Positions 3,662-5,833 of a stretch of DNA of 5,833 nt are shown in pieces. The DNA lies in the NCBI GenBank assembly GCA_913056285.1, contig CAJXNE010000131.1, positions 1 to 5,833 of the forward strand, given 5' to 3'. The notes below the pieces were generated by a model that ran no database searches, was not told where the DNA came from, and worked only from the letters and a program-made list of their open reading frames with translations. Source of the DNA: an uncultured Zetaproteobacteria bacterium. GTDB lineage: Bacteria > Pseudomonadota > Zetaproteobacteria > Mariprofundales > Mariprofundaceae. The number at the start of each line of letters is the position of its first letter. Within the stretch, counting starts at the first letter, position 1. Position numbers and translations under genes: made by a program.

Positions 3662-4714
3662 ATGTCAGATTCAAAACAATCGAAACATATTGGGCTGTTT
3701 GCCCGTTTTCTTACACTTTGGGTGCTATTAAGCATTATCGTCGGTATTGCGCTGGGTAATGTAACACCCGGCCTGTTTCATAGGCTCGGCGGAATGGAAA
3801 TCGCCCATATCAATTTGCCGGTTGCGCTGCTGATCTGGGCGATGATTCTGCCGATGTTGCTCAAGATAGATTATTCGGCTTTGCATGAAGTATGGGATCA
3901 TCGACGCGGTGTTGGCGTAACCGTAGCAATTAACTGGCTGGTAAAGCCTTTCTCCATGGCAGCCCTCGGATATCTTTTTCTGCGTGTGCTGTTTGCCGGC
4001 TGGCTGGATGCCGGGCAGATCGATTCCTATATCGCCGGGTTGATTCTATTGGCTGCCGCACCGTGTACAGCGATGGTATTTGTATGGTCCAGGCTGGTTG
4101 GAGGGCACCCGCAATTCACGCTTTCTCAAGTAGCGCTGAACGATGTGATTATGGTTTTTGCCTTTGCTCCGATTGTAGGGTTGTTGCTGGGTGTGGCTTC
4201 GATCACCGTACCATGGGATACGCTGTTTCTTTCCGTATTGTTGTACATTGTCATTCCGGTGTTGCTGGCTTACGTCGGGCGCAAGCTGTTGCTGGCGCAG
4301 AACAAGCTGGATGATGTGCTGCATATGATGGACCCCGTTTCCATGGCTGCTCTTCTGATGACGGTGGTGTTGCTGTTCGGCTTTCAGGGCGAACAGATTC
4401 TGGCCCAGCCGCTGGTGATCCTGCTGCTGGCTATTCCGATTACCATTCAGGTGTATTTCAATTCCATGCTGGCCTATTGGCTGAACCGCAAGCTGGGTGT
4501 GGCGCATTGTGTGGCCGGGCCATCGGCGCTGATCGGCGCCTCCAACTTCTTCGAGCTGGCGGTGGCTGCCGCCATTGCCTTGTTCGGCTTTGAATCGGGC
4601 GCGGCGCTGGCCACCGTGGTCGGCGTCCTTGTTGAAGTGCCGGTGATGTTGTCGGTGGTATCCATTGTGAATCGCAGCAAAGGTTGGTATGAACAAGGAA
4701 TCGTTAAAAAATAG
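3662..4714 (+). CDS. acr3: Acr3-type arsenite efflux permease
   Basis: This 350-aa inner-membrane protein of the bile/arsenite/riboflavin transporter group exports As(III). About ten hydrophobic segments span the length, as in the family (about 350-360 aa). Key residues are the TM4 cysteine, C135 in LLAAAPCTAMVFVWS, and the late-TM glutamate, E325 in GVLVEVPVML; both are conserved and required in characterised Acr3 proteins. Family blocks NWLVKPFSM, LNDVIM and GPSALIGASNFFELAVA are also present. Two ATGs are adjacent, at 3659 and 3662. The second is chosen because AGGAG (3650-3654) is 7 nt away, against only 4 nt for the first. It follows arsR by 82 nt and may have its own promoter. The stop codon overlaps the SD of arsD. 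Confidence 0.93.
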   Translation: MSDSKQSKHIGLFARFLTLWVLLSIIVGIALGNVTPGLFHRLGGMEIAHINLPVALLIWAMILPMLLKIDYSALHEVWDHRRGVGVTVAINWLVKPFSMAALGYLFLRVLFAGWLDAGQIDSYIAGLILLAAAPCTAMVFVWSRLVGGHPQFTLSQVALNDVIMVFAFAPIVGLLLGVASITVPWDTLFLSVLLYIVIPVLLAYVGRKLLLAQNKLDDVLHMMDPVSMAALLMTVVLLFGFQGEQILAQPLVILLLAIPITIQVYFNSMLAYWLNRKLGVAHCVAGPSALIGASNFFELAVAAAIALFGFESGAALATVVGVLVEVPVMLSVVSIVNRSKGWYEQGIVKK

Positions 4715-4723
4715 GGAGAAGCT

Positions 4724-5101
4724 ATGATAATGAAAATTGATGTATTTGACCCTCCAATGTGTTGTTCAACAGGCGTTTGCGGGGCGGAGGTAGATCCAGT
4801 ATTACCACGTTTTGCAGCCGACCTTGAATGGCTGAAGCAGCAAGGGATTGGTGTGACCCGTTACAATATGGCTCAGCAGCCTGCGGCATTTGTCGAGCAC
4901 GCTATTGTACAAAAAGCGCTGAAGGAGCGGGGCAACGACTGCATGCCGATGATCTTGATGGATGACAAGGTGATCAGCAGCGGTGAATATCCAGATCGTG
5001 AGTCTCTTGCAGCCATGATACCGGGAGTGGATGCCGCGAAGATCGAGCCGTCAAACGGTGGCGCAGAAGCGCCCTGCTGCGGCGGTACAGGTTGTTGCTG
5101 A
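4724..5101 (+). CDS. arsD: ArsD arsenic metallochaperone / trans-acting repressor
   Basis: This 125-aa cytoplasmic protein carries As(III) to the ATPase ArsA and also acts as a weak ars repressor in the E. coli plasmid R773 system. The thioredoxin-like N-terminus has VFDPPMCCSTGVCG with C13, C14 and C19, matching the C12-C13-C18 chaperone site of R773 ArsD. Family blocks EWLKQQGI, RYNMAQQPAAFV and GEYPDRESLA are present. The C-terminus keeps both vicinal pairs, C118-C119 and C124-C125 (APCCGGTGCC), which many ArsD homologues lack. GGGAG at 4714-4718 lies 5 nt before the ATG at 4724, favouring it over the ATG at 4730. The stop overlaps the arsA start by one base (TGATG), fitting tight co-production with its partner. 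Confidence 0.95.
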   Translation: MIMKIDVFDPPMCCSTGVCGAEVDPVLPRFAADLEWLKQQGIGVTRYNMAQQPAAFVEHAIVQKALKERGNDCMPMILMDDKVISSGEYPDRESLAAMIPGVDAAKIEPSNGGAEAPCCGGTGCC

Positions 5102-5833
5102 TGGGTGCGCCATTCCCTTTTTTGCAACAGCCAACACGCTATCTCTTCTTCACAGGCAAGGGTGGCGTGGGAAAAACCACCCTCTCAAGCGCCACGGCAG
5201 TGGCATTGGCTGATCAAGGGAAGCGGGTGCTGCTGGTCAGTACCGATCCCGCCTCCAATCTGGATGCCGTTCTCAATACAAAACTGGGTGATGCACCGAT
5301 AGCGGTCAATGACATGACCAATCTGGAAGCGATGAACATTGATCCGGAAGCTGCGGCTGCAGCCTATCGCGAGCGGGTTATCGGCCCGTATCGGGGAGTC
5401 TTGCCTGATGACTCCGTAGCGAATATGGAGGAGCAGCTTTCCGGCGCCTGTACGGTTGAAGTGGCGGCATTCGATGAATTCACAGCACTTCTGACCGAGG
5501 CAGACTGGACAAGTATTTATGACCATATTGTCTTCGATACCGCACCCACCGGGCATACGCTTCGGCTGTTGCAACTGCCTGCCGCTTGGTCTGGTTTTCT
5601 TGAAAAAAACACCAGCGGGGTTTCCTGTCTGGGGCCAAATTCAGAACTGAAATCAAGCCAGAAACGCTATGCACAGGCCACAGCCACATTGGCCGATGCG
5701 AGCACGACAACGATGGTGTTAGTCAGCAGACCTGAGCAGGCTGCTCTGGCTGAGGCGGCGCGCACGGCACAGGAATTGTATGATCTTGGCATCGATAATC
5801 AGCAATTGGCGCTTAACGGCGTATTTAAGGCTG
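5101..5833 (+). CDS. arsA: ArsA arsenite-stimulated ATPase, N-terminal part (3'-truncated by window)
   Basis: The first 244 residues are present and the frame is open to the window end; full-length ArsA is about 580 aa with two homologous ATPase halves. The A1 P-loop GKGGVGKTT is at 19-27, followed by LLVSTDPASNL (44-54) and the DTAPTGHT signal motif (146-153). Two of the metalloid-binding cysteines are visible: C117 in SGACTVEVAAFDEFT (C113 in R773) and C176 in VSCLGP (C172). The third and the second P-loop would be beyond the window. The protein receives As(III) from ArsD and energises the efflux pump at the inner membrane. Coupling to Acr3 instead of ArsB is the arrangement implied here. 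The start is fixed by the TGATG overlap with arsD. Confidence 0.94.
   Translation, partial: MGAPFPFLQQPTRYLFFTGKGGVGKTTLSSATAVALADQGKRVLLVSTDPASNLDAVLNTKLGDAPIAVNDMTNLEAMNIDPEAAAAAYRERVIGPYRGVLPDDSVANMEEQLSGACTVEVAAFDEFTALLTEADWTSIYDHIVFDTAPTGHTLRLLQLPAAWSGFLEKNTSGVSCLGPNSELKSSQKRYAQATATLADASTTTMVLVSRPEQAALAEAARTAQELYDLGIDNQQLALNGVFKA

Noticed and set aside
4046..4696. 216-codon minus-strand open frame inside acr3
   Set aside because: It is the antisense shadow of a membrane gene, rich in Gln and His from complementary hydrophobic codons, with no domain.
5185..5574. Minus-strand open frame inside arsA
   Set aside because: It runs antisense to a well-conserved ATPase and shows no family motifs.

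Overview
The window comes from a Gram-negative, probably proteobacterial, chromosome or island. The mercury genes are of the MerR/MerT/MerP/MerF type, the arsenic genes are of the Acr3/ArsD/ArsA type, and base composition is intermediate. I cannot name the genus from sequence alone. Almost all of the window is a metal(loid) resistance block, with all genes on the + strand.

Layout. (1) 1-172 is the last 56 codons of katG (catalase-peroxidase), followed by a GC-rich hairpin at 192-222. (2) 270-2321 is a compact mercury operon. It starts at a MerR-type promoter with a 20-bp spacer at 270-301, then merR, merT, merP, an unannotated 37-codon membrane ORF ending in HCPTCH (1339-1452), merF, a stand-alone CopZ-type Zn/[2Fe-2S] protein, and a 65-residue, ten-cysteine protein carrying GDCCVFC. 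The genes overlap or nearly touch, which suggests one transcript. No merA (mercuric reductase) is present. (3) 2322-2599 is non-coding, with three consecutive inverted repeats including a perfect 13-bp one, and a short His-rich open stretch of doubtful status. (4) 2600-3214 is a short cation-diffusion-facilitator-like transporter without the usual cytoplasmic domain. (5) 3224-5833 is an arsenic operon: a promoter with a dyad in its spacer, arsR, a second promoter with an SD-masking inverted repeat, acr3, arsD, and arsA (cut by the window end).

How they fit together. MerP (periplasm), MerT and MerF (inner membrane) would collect Hg(II) and pass it inward through cysteine pairs. The 37-aa protein, the CopZ-like protein and the GDCCVFC protein add further cysteine sites and may replace or supplement hand-off to a reductase encoded elsewhere. 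In the arsenic unit ArsR senses As(III), Acr3 exports it, ArsD acts as metallochaperone, and ArsA is the ATPase. Both regulator genes sit where their promoter would start transcription at or next to the ATG, so both may be leaderless.

The most novel material is the merA-less mer operon with its extra cysteine-rich proteins, the 37-aa HCPTCH membrane peptide, and the structured 2454-2560 intergenic segment.
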